A DNA stretch of 64,000 nt from Candidatus Gastranaerophilales bacterium (GCA_910587055.1 CAJUKY010000004.1:66802-130801), one strand, 5' to 3'. Positions 25,110 to 33,753 are shown, counted from the stretch's first letter. A program made the numbers and translations. The notes: a model not told the origin generated them from the sequence alone.

Positions 25110-25331
25110 ATGGAGAATAAAGAATTAAAGGTAAAACACCTTATTGCGCTGAGGAATAATTATTTCGGTATGATAATGCTGATTTCAGGCGGCATAGCGG
25201 GATTGTTTTTCGGCGATTTTTTGAATATCAAAATATTAACTCTTATATGTTTAGGGATATATTTTGATTATCTGTTTTTGATGAAGTTTTTATATACAAA
25301 CAGTAAAATTGAAAAATTGGTAGGAGAGTAA
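25110..25331 (+). CDS. Small two-helix membrane protein, 73 aa
   Basis: Two transmembrane helices, NYFGMIMLISGGIAGLFFG and ILTLICLGIYFDYLFLM, joined by a short loop, with charged ends. No known motif. The size and topology recall holins and small toxin-like membrane proteins, but nothing proves this. It has its own leaderless promoter and is followed three bases later by another membrane peptide gene. Confidence 0.6.
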   Translation: MENKELKVKHLIALRNNYFGMIMLISGGIAGLFFGDFLNIKILTLICLGIYFDYLFLMKFLYTNSKIEKLVGE

Positions 25332-25334
25332 AAA

Positions 25335-25484
25335 ATGAATATAAATTTAAGCCAGCAGGATATAAATTTTATAATATGTACAATTGGTATGATAATTCTT
25401 GCAATTATGATGACTTATACCCTAAACAGGGTTCAAGATGCTATGGATGGCAAAATAAAAATGTCAAAACAGGAAAAAAATTAA
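25335..25484 (+). CDS. Small single-span membrane protein, 49 aa
   Basis: ATG at 25335 follows the previous stop by three bases, with GGAG inside the end of the previous gene, so translation is coupled. A polar N-terminus (MNINLSQQDI) precedes one helix, FIICTIGMIILAIMMTY, and a basic tail. It would form a membrane pair with the 73-aa protein. No family recognised. Confidence 0.55.
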   Translation: MNINLSQQDINFIICTIGMIILAIMMTYTLNRVQDAMDGKIKMSKQEKN

Positions 25485-25702
25485 CATTACCAATGTTTAT
25501 AGACAAATTTCCTCAAATAAAAAAGTGAGCCCTCAAAATCTTTTTATCCCGCCCGAAATTTTTTATATCGCAACCCCGAATAAAGATGGCAGGTGGTTTT
25601 GCTGACTCACATTATTATCTTAAACCATATTCTACATGCTTTTATCGCCCGAAAGGATTAGCCCGAAAGTATTATTTTTAAAACCCGCTGTTTACAAGAC
25701 TT
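25485..25702. other. Gap with possible structured sequence, no gene
   Basis: No ORF with an RBS. GTGAG near 25522 and CTCAC near 25607 could close a domain of about 90 bases containing ATCTTT/AAAGAT pairing, and GCCCGAAAG occurs twice near 25650-25670. It may be an RNA domain or the remains of something older. Nothing firm. Confidence 0.25.
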
Positions 25703-26503
25703 TTAGCTATTTTTATTAAAAAACCTATTGTAACAAGTTTTTAATATATAATCCGCCATAAGATACCCCGCAACCGCAGGAACGACGGGGGTTGAGGCAG
25801 GCGTATATTTTGTAAATTCTACACTTAATCCATCATCTTGCGTTATGCATTCAGTTGTCTTAATTTTGCGCTCTGAATGTGCCTTTTCGCTGCTTGATAC
25901 AACGGTTAAACCGCTTTCAATATCTGCATATTTTTTTAATTTATGGAGCACATTTTTTACAAAAGCATCCTTGCCGCCGCCCATAGCCTTAATTTCCGAG
26001 ATATCCGATACAAAAAGTTTTGAAGCATCCATTCTGTTTCCGGCGCCGAAGGATGAAATTGTTTGTATATCGTTATCACGGGCAAATTTAATAAGCTCAA
26101 TTTTTGATTTAACGGTATCAATGGCATCAACTATAAAATCCGGCCCGCCGTTATCAATTGAAAAATCGCCTGAAAAAACCTGTGCTGAAACATTCTCAGA
26201 ATAAAATCCGTCATAAATCTGCACCTGTATTGAAGGGTTAATATTTAAAAGCCTTTCTTTAAATACTTCCGTTTTTTTACGCCCGACGGTTGAATTAAGC
26301 GCGATAAGCTGCCTGTTTATATTTGAAACACTGACTATATCAAAATCAACAATTAAAAAATGCCCGACCCCCGCTCTGGCTAAGGCTTCAAGTGCAAATC
26401 CGCCGACGCCTCCAAGCCCGAATACTGCGATTTTCAAGCTTTTAAGATATTCTTGAAAATCTTTGCCCCAGTATAATTCGTTTCTTGAAAAAACCGTATC
26501 CAT
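25703..26503 (-). CDS. tcdA: tRNA threonylcarbamoyladenosine dehydratase
   Basis: 266 aa, ThiF/E1-like. It activates and dehydrates t6A37 in tRNA to cyclic ct6A, using ATP. Blocks: LKIAVFGLGGVGGFALEALA (nucleotide-binding glycine loop), DFDIVSVSNINRQLIAL, GRKKTEVFKERL, FIVDAIDTVKSKIELI. The C-terminal part with TPASTPVVPAVAGYLMADYI closes the dimer. Length matches TcdA rather than MoeB/ThiF partners of ubiquitin-like proteins, and no MoaD/ThiS gene is near. TsaC for the preceding step is in this window. Confidence 0.9.
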   Translation of the reverse strand: MDTVFSRNELYWGKDFQEYLKSLKIAVFGLGGVGGFALEALARAGVGHFLIVDFDIVSVSNINRQLIALNSTVGRKKTEVFKERLLNINPSIQVQIYDGFYSENVSAQVFSGDFSIDNGGPDFIVDAIDTVKSKIELIKFARDNDIQTISSFGAGNRMDASKLFVSDISEIKAMGGGKDAFVKNVLHKLKKYADIESGLTVVSSSEKAHSERKIKTTECITQDDGLSVEFTKYTPASTPVVPAVAGYLMADYILKTCYNRFFNKNS

Positions 26504-26515
26504 TATGGCTTTATT

Positions 26516-26959
26516 TTACACTAAATAATCCATAATTGAATCTGCATCTTCGGGTATAAATTCTTTTCCTGTTTTTACAAATTTTCTTTTAACGGATTCT
26601 TCAAATTCTTTAAGCAATTCCTCGCTTTTTGTTTTATTGAGTAGCCAATCTTTAATATTATTAAGCTGTACTTTGCAGCCGCTGCTATTATTTGAGTTTA
26701 TATCCTCATCATATTTTATGGCGGTTAATGTTAATGATGAATTTTTGTATTCAGCATTTACCATAAATTCATCATTTGTAGGAAGCCCTTTAAGACTGGT
26801 TGTTACATTATTTAAGGTATCTGCAATTTCTTTTTGTATTGAAGGGTGGCAATTTGAAATGGCTTTTGCGCATTTTTCTTTTGATTGTACATAACCTTCA
26901 TCCGGATCTAATCCGTATCTTACCTGCCCTCTAAAGGCAATTTTATCTATATTTAACAT
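26516..26959 (-). CDS. Uncharacterised protein with FKG-type N-terminal tag
   Basis: 147 aa from the ATG at 26957-26959, seven bases after AGGAGA; an ATG two codons further up sits too close to the RBS. It starts MLNIDKIAFRGQVRYG, where FRG is the tag motif. The rest is soluble, acidic and helical with one beta-rich middle (FMVNAEYKNSSLTLTAIKY). No catalytic motif. No family recognised. It lies upstream of tcdA in the same direction. Confidence 0.65.
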   Translation of the reverse strand: MLNIDKIAFRGQVRYGLDPDEGYVQSKEKCAKAISNCHPSIQKEIADTLNNVTTSLKGLPTNDEFMVNAEYKNSSLTLTAIKYDEDINSNNSSGCKVQLNNIKDWLLNKTKSEELLKEFEESVKRKFVKTGKEFIPEDADSIMDYLV

Positions 26960-27025
26960 AAACATTTCTCCTGATATGTGGTATAAATAATAAAACCCCT
27001 GAATATTTTTTTTGCAGTATTGAAT

Positions 27026-27865
27026 TTACCCCTTAACAGCGCCTTCTGTGGAGCCTTGGATGAAATATTTTTGCAGGGCAAGGAAAAATACCACAATCGG
27101 GATAATTGAAACCATAGAACCTGCAGCTATAAGCCTGTAATTTGCGCTGAAAGCTCCCTGCAAATCATTAATTCCGACAGGAAGAGTGTAAAGGGCATCT
27201 TTTGTTAAAATAATGCTCGGCCATAAAAATTCGCCCCAGCTTCCGATAAAAGTAAATATTGCAAGCACAGCTAAAGACGGCTTTATTAAAGGCAAAAGCA
27301 CCTTAAAAAATATTTGAAGCGAATTGCACCCGTCTATTACGGCAGATTCCTCCAATTCTTTCGGAATTGCCAAAAATGCCTGCCTTAATAAGAAAATTCC
27401 GAATGCATTTACCGCAAAGGGCAAGATCAGGCCTAAATATCCGTTAAAATTGCTATAGGAATCTGTCAGGTTTAATTTTAATGTAATAATATAGATAGGG
27501 AGCATTATTGCCTGAAAAGGCACCATTATGGTAGCCAAAATTCCAAAGAATACAAGGTTTTTACCTCCGAAATTCATCCTTGCAAGCGGATAGGCTGCAA
27601 GGGCAGAGAATATAAGGTTTAAAATTACGGTAAAAAACGCCACAATGAAGCTGTTTAAGGCATATCCCACAATGGGTACAAGGATTAAAACCAGCCTGAA
27701 ATTTTCAAACGTAAAATCTTCAGGGATAAACACCGGCGGATAAGCAAAAATATTTTCTCCCGCACCTTTTAAGGCGGTGGATGTAAGCCACAAAAAAGGA
27801 AGCAGGCACAAAATGCAAACCGTAATTAAAATTATATGAATTAAAAATCCTTTGATATGTTTCAT
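27026..27865 (-). CDS. Sugar ABC transporter permease (MalG/UgpE-like)
   Basis: 279 aa, six membrane helices. The EAA loop for ATPase contact is ELEESAVIDGCNSLQIFFK, with the family's G-N-hydrophobic continuation. It starts 14 bases after its partner permease ends. Carbohydrate uptake type 1 importers need a binding protein and MsmX/MalK-type ATPase; neither is present here. Substrate unknown. Confidence 0.9.
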   Translation of the reverse strand: MKHIKGFLIHIILITVCILCLLPFLWLTSTALKGAGENIFAYPPVFIPEDFTFENFRLVLILVPIVGYALNSFIVAFFTVILNLIFSALAAYPLARMNFGGKNLVFFGILATIMVPFQAIMLPIYIITLKLNLTDSYSNFNGYLGLILPFAVNAFGIFLLRQAFLAIPKELEESAVIDGCNSLQIFFKVLLPLIKPSLAVLAIFTFIGSWGEFLWPSIILTKDALYTLPVGINDLQGAFSANYRLIAAGSMVSIIPIVVFFLALQKYFIQGSTEGAVKG

Positions 27866-27879
27866 TCTGCCCTAAACCC

Positions 27880-28749
27880 CTATAGTCCGTATTTTTTCCG
27901 CTCAAAACACAAAATATTTATAACGGAAAATATCATTACAACAACCAGCAATACAACGCAGGCAGCGGAAGCCAGACCTATATCAAGGTTTTCAAACGCT
28001 CTTTCATAAATATAATAAACGATTGTTTTGGTTGAATCCAGAGGGCCGCCTTTTGTCATAACATATATTTCAACAAAAACCTTTAATGCCGAAATGGCGC
28101 TAATGGTTGATACAAGGGCAATTGTCGGCATTAAATGCGGGATTGTAACGGTTAGATGTTTTTGAAATTCATTTGCCCCGTCAATTTCTGCCGCTTCATA
28201 AAGTTCCTTCGGCACGCTCATCAATGATGCAAGGTATATCATCATATAATATCCTATCCCTTTAAATACCGTTACAAGCGCAACCGATATCATTGCGACT
28301 TTCGGGCTTGAAAGCCAGCTTATTGCAGGAAGATTTAAAATTTCCATAAAATAATTTAAAAGCCCGTTTGGTGCATAGAGCCATTTAAAAGCAATTGCCA
28401 CAACAACAATGGATACTACAACGGGAAGATAAATGATAAGCTTGTACAGGGTTTTTCCTCTTATTTTCTGGTTTATTAAAATGGCTAAAAACAAAGGAAA
28501 AACAACAAGAAACGGTGTTGTTAATATCAAAAAATAAAATGTATTTATTAAAGATTTTATAAAAACGGGAGAATGATAAAGGGTTTTATAATTTTCTAAA
28601 GTGCCGAAAACCGGTGTATATATATCGTTTGAATAATCCTGAAAACTGTAGATTATTGTTTGAAAAAACGGCAGAAAGAAAAACACCGTAAGCAATAATA
28701 TCGCCGGCAATAAAAACAAATAAGGGGTTATTTTCTTATAAGCATGCAT
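27880..28749 (-). CDS. Sugar ABC transporter permease (MalF/UgpA-like)
   Basis: 289 aa, six membrane helices, no signal peptide. EAA loop: KELYEAAEIDGANEFQKHLT, followed by ITIPHL-like sequence. It forms a heterodimer with the MalG-like permease just downstream. A gene order without a binding protein or ATPase suggests shared components elsewhere. Confidence 0.9.
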   Translation of the reverse strand: MHAYKKITPYLFLLPAILLLTVFFFLPFFQTIIYSFQDYSNDIYTPVFGTLENYKTLYHSPVFIKSLINTFYFLILTTPFLVVFPLFLAILINQKIRGKTLYKLIIYLPVVVSIVVVAIAFKWLYAPNGLLNYFMEILNLPAISWLSSPKVAMISVALVTVFKGIGYYMMIYLASLMSVPKELYEAAEIDGANEFQKHLTVTIPHLMPTIALVSTISAISALKVFVEIYVMTKGGPLDSTKTIVYYIYERAFENLDIGLASAACVVLLVVVMIFSVINILCFERKKYGL

Positions 28750-28853
28750 ATTTTAATAATAATTCAATCTTAACAAAAATTAAACACCTGATACGGCGTT
28801 TTCAATCGTATGGGCGGTTTTTTGAATAAAATATTTAAATATTTTTAAAATAA

Positions 28854-28862
28854 TGTTATAAT
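28854..28862 (+). promoter_or_regulatory. Extended -10 promoter of the 74-aa tagged protein
   Basis: TGTTATAAT, a textbook extended -10 element, about 70 bases before the ATG. No clear -35, as usual for this class. Confidence 0.5.
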
Positions 28863-28929
28863 TTAGGTTGTTGTTAGCAAAAAAAATCTGTTTTGTGTTT
28901 TGTAATAATGTGTGTGAAGGGAAATATTT

Positions 28930-29154
28930 ATGATTGAGCCTATTTCTTGTAATTGCGGCAGCAAGCATAAGCTGAATTTCACAGGCGGACAGGAGAACAA
29001 TAATTTTAAAGGGATAACTTCATCTCTGCCTGAAAATGCTTCAAGTTTAAGCACAAGAGAAGCCTATAATCAGGCTGTTTCAAGCGTGGATAAAACTCAG
29101 AAAGAATTCATAGCGCCTGCAGGTACAGCAGAAAATCTTGATATTAAAGGGTAA
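28930..29154 (+). CDS. Small protein with FKG-type tag, 74 aa
   Basis: Starts MIEPISCNCGSKHKLNFTGG and has a second NNFKG nine residues on. The rest is low-complexity polar sequence without a fold signature; it looks disordered. No signal peptide. AAGGGAA precedes the ATG. It ends one base before the convergent glycosyltransferase gene's stop. Real coding is supported by the RBS, promoter and tag. Confidence 0.6.
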   Translation: MIEPISCNCGSKHKLNFTGGQENNNFKGITSSLPENASSLSTREAYNQAVSSVDKTQKEFIAPAGTAENLDIKG

Positions 29155-29155
29155 G

Positions 29156-30214
29156 TTACCTTACAAAAAGGGATTTAAAGGCTCTTTTTAAAGTATAAAA
29201 ATCAACGGAAAAGATGATGGAAAATATCATCTTTTTCACATTTAAAGGGTTAAATCTTGATACAAAATAATCATAATTTTTAAAGATAAATTTTAATACA
29301 TCAAACCTTATCCTTTTGTTATATCCGACATACAGCTTGATACAATCAGGTTTTAAATATCTGAAATTACCTATAACAGGATTTGCGCTTGAAAGGTTTG
29401 TTTTATGACGCCTGTATCCGAATAGCGGTGCCGAAATTAAAGCAGAACCCCCTATTAAATGCAAAAACGTGAAGGCTATTTTATCAGCACCTTTTATCCA
29501 GTCTTTTGGAGTCGGGTATTTTAATAAAAATTCGGCAGCAGATTTTCTCATCATAGCGCTTGATGTAGGGCCCCATGCCCAGTTTCCGAATTTGCAGTTT
29601 TTATTATCAAGCACTTTTACTTCAAAATTTTCAATTTTTTCTTTCAGAGAAAAAATTTCATCCTCATCTGTTATATTTTTAAGGGTGCAGGTAAAATCTT
29701 CATTTTTATACCCGCTTGAAGCAAGGGATACAAGGGAATGCAGCACCGAATTTTCATCAATTTCAAACTGGGCAGCGCTTGTAAATGCAACGGATGTTTT
29801 CATATGCACCATTAAATGGCACATTAAATATTCAGGAACTAAAACATCATCCGCATCAATTAAAGAAATAAATTCGCCATCCGCAATTTTTAACCCTTCC
29901 AAAAATGAGCCGAACTGTCCTAAATTTTCAGAATTGTGGATTATTTTATATTTTTCTTTTGAAATTTTAAGCGGATTAAACAGTTTGCTTATAAAATTTT
30001 CATTTGAAAGATTATCAAGAAATTCTTTTGTATTATCCGTAGAGCAATCATTTACAATAATCACTTCAAAATTTTTATATGTCTGATTTTCAATGGATTG
30101 GATTAAACAGGGTAGGTATTTTGCAAGGTTATAGCAGGTAATAATAATGCTTACCTTAGGTTTTTTAAAAAGCTTCATACCGCCTTTTTTGTTTTCAAAA
30201 GAAAATTTCTGCAT
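29156..30214 (-). CDS. Family 2 glycosyltransferase
   Basis: 352 aa. The GT-A Rossmann start is KVSIIITCYNLAKYLPCLI, then FEVIIVNDCSTDNTKEFL, and the metal-binding DxD is in FISLIDADDVLVPEYL. The C-terminal third is basic and may contact membrane lipids. Such enzymes add sugars to surface polysaccharide or protein. Start chosen at 30214 because TAAAAT (30221-30226) puts +1 on that ATG; an internal ATG 36 bases further in also exists. Confidence 0.9.
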   Translation of the reverse strand: MQKFSFENKKGGMKLFKKPKVSIIITCYNLAKYLPCLIQSIENQTYKNFEVIIVNDCSTDNTKEFLDNLSNENFISKLFNPLKISKEKYKIIHNSENLGQFGSFLEGLKIADGEFISLIDADDVLVPEYLMCHLMVHMKTSVAFTSAAQFEIDENSVLHSLVSLASSGYKNEDFTCTLKNITDEDEIFSLKEKIENFEVKVLDNKNCKFGNWAWGPTSSAMMRKSAAEFLLKYPTPKDWIKGADKIAFTFLHLIGGSALISAPLFGYRRHKTNLSSANPVIGNFRYLKPDCIKLYVGYNKRIRFDVLKFIFKNYDYFVSRFNPLNVKKMIFSIIFSVDFYTLKRAFKSLFVR

Positions 30215-30220
30215 AAATAA

Positions 30221-30226
30221 ATTTTA
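30221..30226 (-). promoter_or_regulatory. -10 box giving a leaderless start for the GT2 gene
   Basis: TAAAAT on the minus strand, seven bases before the ATG at 30214. Confidence 0.45.
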
Positions 30227-30271
30227 GCATATTTTAAAAAGAATTTGTGCACCAAAGATAAATTTTAGCGT

Positions 30272-30277
30272 TAAAAT
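30272..30277 (+). promoter_or_regulatory. -10 box giving a leaderless start for the YibE/F gene
   Basis: TAAAAT, seven bases before the ATG at 30284. It is divergent from the GT2 promoter. Confidence 0.45.
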
Positions 30278-30283
30278 GTGTTT

Positions 30284-31489
30284 ATGAAAAAAGTAATCGC
30301 TTTCTTAATATTATTTTTCATAACTGCATCGAATGTTTTTGCGGCAGGTGCTTATGCTGAAAAAATTCAAGATAAAAAAGAGGCGGATATTGAACATCAT
30401 GCAGTTGAAGCTTATTCAAAAGCAGAGAGCGGAATCGTTCAAAAAATTGATTACGATTATACGGAAAAAACGGAAAATCCTGAGAATGTTTCAAAGCAAA
30501 TTGTAACCGTAAAAATTACAAGCGGGAAATTTAAGGGAAAAGAAGTAATAACCGATAATATGTTAACGGGAAACCCCGCCTATGAAGTGTTTTTAAAAGA
30601 AAATGACAGAGTGACCATTGTTGTTGAATCAAATAACCCGAATCCTTCAAACCTTGATGAGATAAGTGTTTATGTATCTGATATAAAAAGGGTGAATGTA
30701 ATTTATCTTTATACATTTATTTTTATTGCCCTTTTAATCGGAATCGGGCGCATGAAAGGATTTTACAGCCTTTTATCCATAATTGTTACTGTAATGCTTG
30801 TATTTTTAATATTTATGCCAATGGTGCTGTTTAACGCTTCTCCGATTATAGCGGCACTTATTATATCGATACTTTCAACAGTAATTACAATGTACCTTGT
30901 TGCAGGGTACAATTCAAAAACAAATGCCGCAATTTTAGGTACGGTTTTATCGCTGATTTTTGCATCAGGCCTTGCGCTTCTGGCCATCTTTCTGGCACAT
31001 TTAACAGGCTTTATGGGCGAAGAAAGTTTATTTTTATATATGTCTCGCCCTGATTTGGATTTACAGGGTATTCTTGCCGCTTCAATGATTATAGCTGCTC
31101 TTGGCGCTTTGATGGATGTTGCAATTTCAATTTCAAGCACGATTAACGAAATTCATATAACAGACCCGAAACTCTCTGTTTATGAGCTTTTTAAATCAGG
31201 CATGAATGTTGGGCGCGATATTATAGGAACAATGTCTAATACGTTGATTCTTGTATATCTTGGAAGCTCAATGCCTCTTGTGTTATTAGGGTCAAACATT
31301 GATACGGCAAAGTTTTTTAATTTAAATCAGGTAGCGGGAGAAATCTTATCGGCATTCACAGGGAGCATTTCGCTTCTTGCCTGTGTACCTTTGACCGCCA
31401 TTATGAGTGCATGGCTGATTAAAAGAAAACAGGCAGAACTTGAGAAAACGGAGCAGAATGAAACACGGGAGGTCTTAGAAACCGAATAA
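30284..31489 (+). CDS. YibE/F-family membrane protein
   Basis: 401 aa. Signal peptide to about residue 20, then an extracytoplasmic beta-rich domain (about 25-135) with an OB-like GKFKGKEVITDNMLTGNP block. Seven or so membrane helices follow, with the family block SMIIAALGALMDVAISISS and NEIHITDPKLSVYELFKSG. Function of YibE/F is not established; transport has been proposed. A GTG three codons upstream could also start it, but the -10 favours the ATG. Confidence 0.88.
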   Translation: MKKVIAFLILFFITASNVFAAGAYAEKIQDKKEADIEHHAVEAYSKAESGIVQKIDYDYTEKTENPENVSKQIVTVKITSGKFKGKEVITDNMLTGNPAYEVFLKENDRVTIVVESNNPNPSNLDEISVYVSDIKRVNVIYLYTFIFIALLIGIGRMKGFYSLLSIIVTVMLVFLIFMPMVLFNASPIIAALIISILSTVITMYLVAGYNSKTNAAILGTVLSLIFASGLALLAIFLAHLTGFMGEESLFLYMSRPDLDLQGILAASMIIAALGALMDVAISISSTINEIHITDPKLSVYELFKSGMNVGRDIIGTMSNTLILVYLGSSMPLVLLGSNIDTAKFFNLNQVAGEILSAFTGSISLLACVPLTAIMSAWLIKRKQAELEKTEQNETREVLETE

Positions 31490-31503
31490 TTTTACATCAC
31501 CCC

Positions 31504-31592
31504 TGTCATTGCGAGCGACCAACGGGAGTGCGGCAATCCAGACCCCCCCTTCCCCTAGATTGCCGCAGTCGTTGCACTCCTTCGCAATGACA
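31504..31592. repeat. REP-like palindromic repeat, 89 bp
   Basis: Outer arms TGTCATTGCGA (31504-31514) and TCGCAATGACA (31582-31592) are perfectly complementary. Further in, GCGGCAATC/TAGATTGCCGC and GGAGTGC/GCACTCC also pair. This kind of CATTGCGA...TCGCAATG palindrome is a familiar dispersed intergenic repeat in several phyla. It is the only copy seen here. Confidence 0.7.
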
Positions 31593-31680
31593 AAAATTAG
31601 TATTATTAATTTAAAATGCTGACAAGTTCTTAAACAATAAAAAATGAACCCGGAAATTATATGAGTGCTGCAAAGACTGC

Positions 31681-31985
31681 TTAAATTTTTATTATTAAGG
31701 GTTCTGATAAATTTTCTGGTAAACAATACAAAGAAGAATTGGTAAAATGAATTGCGCCTAATGCTTTTCCGTTCTCAAATATCAGCGCATCAACAAAGCT
31801 TATTTTTTTAAATAATCATCAGTAAAATCAAGCAATAACTTTAAAATTGTAAAATTATTTTTAATTTTATCTGATTTTAAATTTTCTAAAAGCCTTTTAT
31901 AGACTTGTTCAACAGGATTTTCTATGTCAAATAAAAACAAATCCGAAATTGTTTATCCGTCAATAAAATTACCGCTATAGCCGGT
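31681..31985 (-). pseudogene. Decayed gene fragment of unknown family
   Basis: Two minus-strand frames read as protein: first ...FDIENPVEQVYKRLLENLK... to DDYLKK, then, after a run of seven A that would need one more to stay in frame, ISFVDALIFENGKALGAIHF to a stop at 31681-31683. An in-frame TAA near 31953-31955 interrupts the upstream part (SGNFIDG*TISDLFLF). A frameshift plus a stop in otherwise protein-like sequence means a pseudogene. Family not recognised. Confidence 0.5.
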
Positions 31986-32109
31986 TTTAAATACAAATTG
32001 TTAAATTATGTAACGAATTTTTGTAAAACTATAAAGTTTGATTAAAAGATATCCGATAGCTAAAACATAAGGAACAATAAAGAACTTAAAGAACAAGGAG
32101 ATGTCAGCT

Positions 32110-32478
32110 ATGGATAACAAAATTAATCTTAATTTTTATGGGGTAAATTACCAGAAGCCGCTGCAAGACAAGAAGGAAGCGGAAGTTAAGGAAGAAGAAA
32201 AGACTGTTCAAAACAATCAGGGTAAAAATGTTGCTGCTGATGAAGTTTTAAATGCAATGGCATTATCAGGCAAGCAAAATATAGCATTTGCAGGGGTTAA
32301 CGCCATTAATCCGAAAGATTACCTTGATGAAGCCTCAATTGCAAGAATTCAAAATTCAATGCTTACTTTTACAGGCAATGTTGAAAACTATTTGAATGTA
32401 ATTGATGCGGAATTTCCAAATCTCTCAGATGCCCAAAAACAGGCGCTTGCTTATCAAGCAGTATTAAAAAATATGTAA
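32110..32478 (+). CDS. Uncharacterised protein with FKG-type tag, 122 aa
   Basis: ATG at 32110, nine bases after AAGGAG; an ATG at 32101 touches the RBS. It starts MDNKINLNFYGVNYQ, with FYG in the tag position. A lysine/glutamate-rich linker follows, then a second hydrophobic block QNIAFAGVNAINPKDYLDEA and a helical C-terminus. No enzymatic motif. No signal peptide. Family unknown. Confidence 0.65.
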   Translation: MDNKINLNFYGVNYQKPLQDKKEAEVKEEEKTVQNNQGKNVAADEVLNAMALSGKQNIAFAGVNAINPKDYLDEASIARIQNSMLTFTGNVENYLNVIDAEFPNLSDAQKQALAYQAVLKNM

Positions 32479-32523
32479 AATAATAAAAATCATAAAGTCC
32501 AGAAGCCATAATATAATGGCTTT

Positions 32524-32607
32524 TCAAGCCAAATTTCTCCTCTCTCCTATATCTCCATAGTTCTTTAAAAGTTTTCCCTTTGTGAGCAATCGCAAAGGGA
32601 TTTTTTT
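32524..32607 (+). ncRNA. Candidate CU-rich small RNA
   Basis: TATAAT at 32512-32517 predicts a start near 32524. The RNA would hold an unpaired CU-rich run, TTTCTCCTCTCTCC then TATCTCC (32535-32556), and end at the hairpin CCCTTTG/CAAAGGG plus seven T. CUCC repeats can pair with GGAG Shine-Dalgarno sites, as in known anti-SD sRNAs. It ends just before the DnaJ-like gene. Not shown to be expressed. Confidence 0.45.
32576..32607 (+). terminator. Intrinsic terminator upstream of the DnaJ-like gene
   Basis: CCCTTTG (32576-32582) and CAAAGGG (32593-32599) with a 10-base loop, followed by seven T. Confidence 0.75.
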
Positions 32608-32629
32608 ATGTGTTAAAATCAAGTTAATT

Positions 32630-33718
32630 ATGAAAAATAAAAATTTATATGAAATTTTAAATCTCAGTCCGAATTCTTCAAAAGAAGAAATAAAAATTGC
32701 ATATAGAAAACTTGTAAGAATTTATCATCCCGATATAAATAAAACAAAAGAGGCGGAAACTTATTTTAAATTACTGAATAATGCTGCAGAAACACTGCTT
32801 GATGACGCAAAAAGACTTCAATATGATACTCTGGCGGGCATTTCAAGAACTAAAAAAGATTATGTTAAAAATGATGATACCCTGAAAACCGAACCCTCCC
32901 CCGAAAATGATAAAAAACTTGTTGATAAAATGCCTGAAACTAAGCAGGGGTATGAGTTTTCAGGCAATAAAACAGATGAAACAGTGGAAAACAGAGGCTT
33001 TTTTACAAAAAAAAGCTCAAAAACCTTTGAAAATAAAGAGTTTAACGCTGATGAAACCTTAAAAAATCAATTCAGAGGCCCGAAAATAGACGGTAAAGAT
33101 ATTGAAACGGTTGTAAATATATCAAAAAAAGAGCAAAAACAAGGAACAGTGAGGAAAATCAATGTTCTTCATACCGATAAATGCCCGAAATGCGCAGGAG
33201 CAAAGTATATAAACGGTAAGGTATGCGCCCTTTGCCACGGTGTGGGCGAAAAATCGGAACATAAAAAAATGAACGTGAAAATTCCTGCAGGAATTAAGCA
33301 CGGCACAAAAATGAAAATTCAATCCGAAGGCGAATACGGAAAATTCGGAGGCAAAAACGGCAATCTTTATCTTTTAATTCAAATTGAAAATGAAAATATA
33401 AAAAATCAGCCTGAATTTGAAGATAAAAATACCGGTAAAGATTTTGTTATAGAAACGTCAATAACCCCTTGGCAAGCGGTTTTAGGGGGTAAAATAACAA
33501 TTTCTGCTGCAGGGAAAAATGTTTCAACAACAATTCCGCCTTTGACAAAATCGGGTACAAGATTTAAACTGAAAGTGGATGATGAAAAATGGGCATCATT
33601 AGGCTTAAAAGCAGACTATACTGTAATTGTCAGAATTGATATAAATGAAAATTTAGACAAAAAAGAAATTGAACTCTATAAAAAATTAAGGGAAATTGAT
33701 TTAGGTTTAGATAGCTGA
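32630..33718 (+). CDS. DnaJ-like co-chaperone with reduced zinc region
   Basis: 362 aa from ATG 32630. The J domain (about 1-65) has the HPD triad in LVRIYHPDINKTK, which stimulates DnaK ATPase. A charged linker follows. Only one zinc-type pair of CxxC motifs is present (CPKCAGAKYINGKVCALCHG), whereas classical DnaJ has four. The C-terminal beta domains are intact: VKIPAGIKHGTKMKIQSEG and ITPWQAVLGGKITI. It is therefore between DnaJ and CbpA in design. A TAAAAT four bases from a leaderless position precedes the ATG. No dnaK/grpE nearby. Confidence 0.88.
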   Translation: MKNKNLYEILNLSPNSSKEEIKIAYRKLVRIYHPDINKTKEAETYFKLLNNAAETLLDDAKRLQYDTLAGISRTKKDYVKNDDTLKTEPSPENDKKLVDKMPETKQGYEFSGNKTDETVENRGFFTKKSSKTFENKEFNADETLKNQFRGPKIDGKDIETVVNISKKEQKQGTVRKINVLHTDKCPKCAGAKYINGKVCALCHGVGEKSEHKKMNVKIPAGIKHGTKMKIQSEGEYGKFGGKNGNLYLLIQIENENIKNQPEFEDKNTGKDFVIETSITPWQAVLGGKITISAAGKNVSTTIPPLTKSGTRFKLKVDDEKWASLGLKADYTVIVRIDINENLDKKEIELYKKLREIDLGLDS

Positions 33719-33753
33719 AAATAAAGTATATAAAAGGATTTTAAGGAAAAATT

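Noticed and set aside
25590..25615. Cobalamin riboswitch fragment on the minus strand
   Set aside because: A stretch like AGTCAG...CCTGCC is present, but the other conserved blocks are missing and no suitable gene follows on that strand.
31475..31726. Minus-strand 83-aa ORF
   Set aside because: Its middle is the palindromic REP-like repeat; translated repeats of this kind often make false ORFs.
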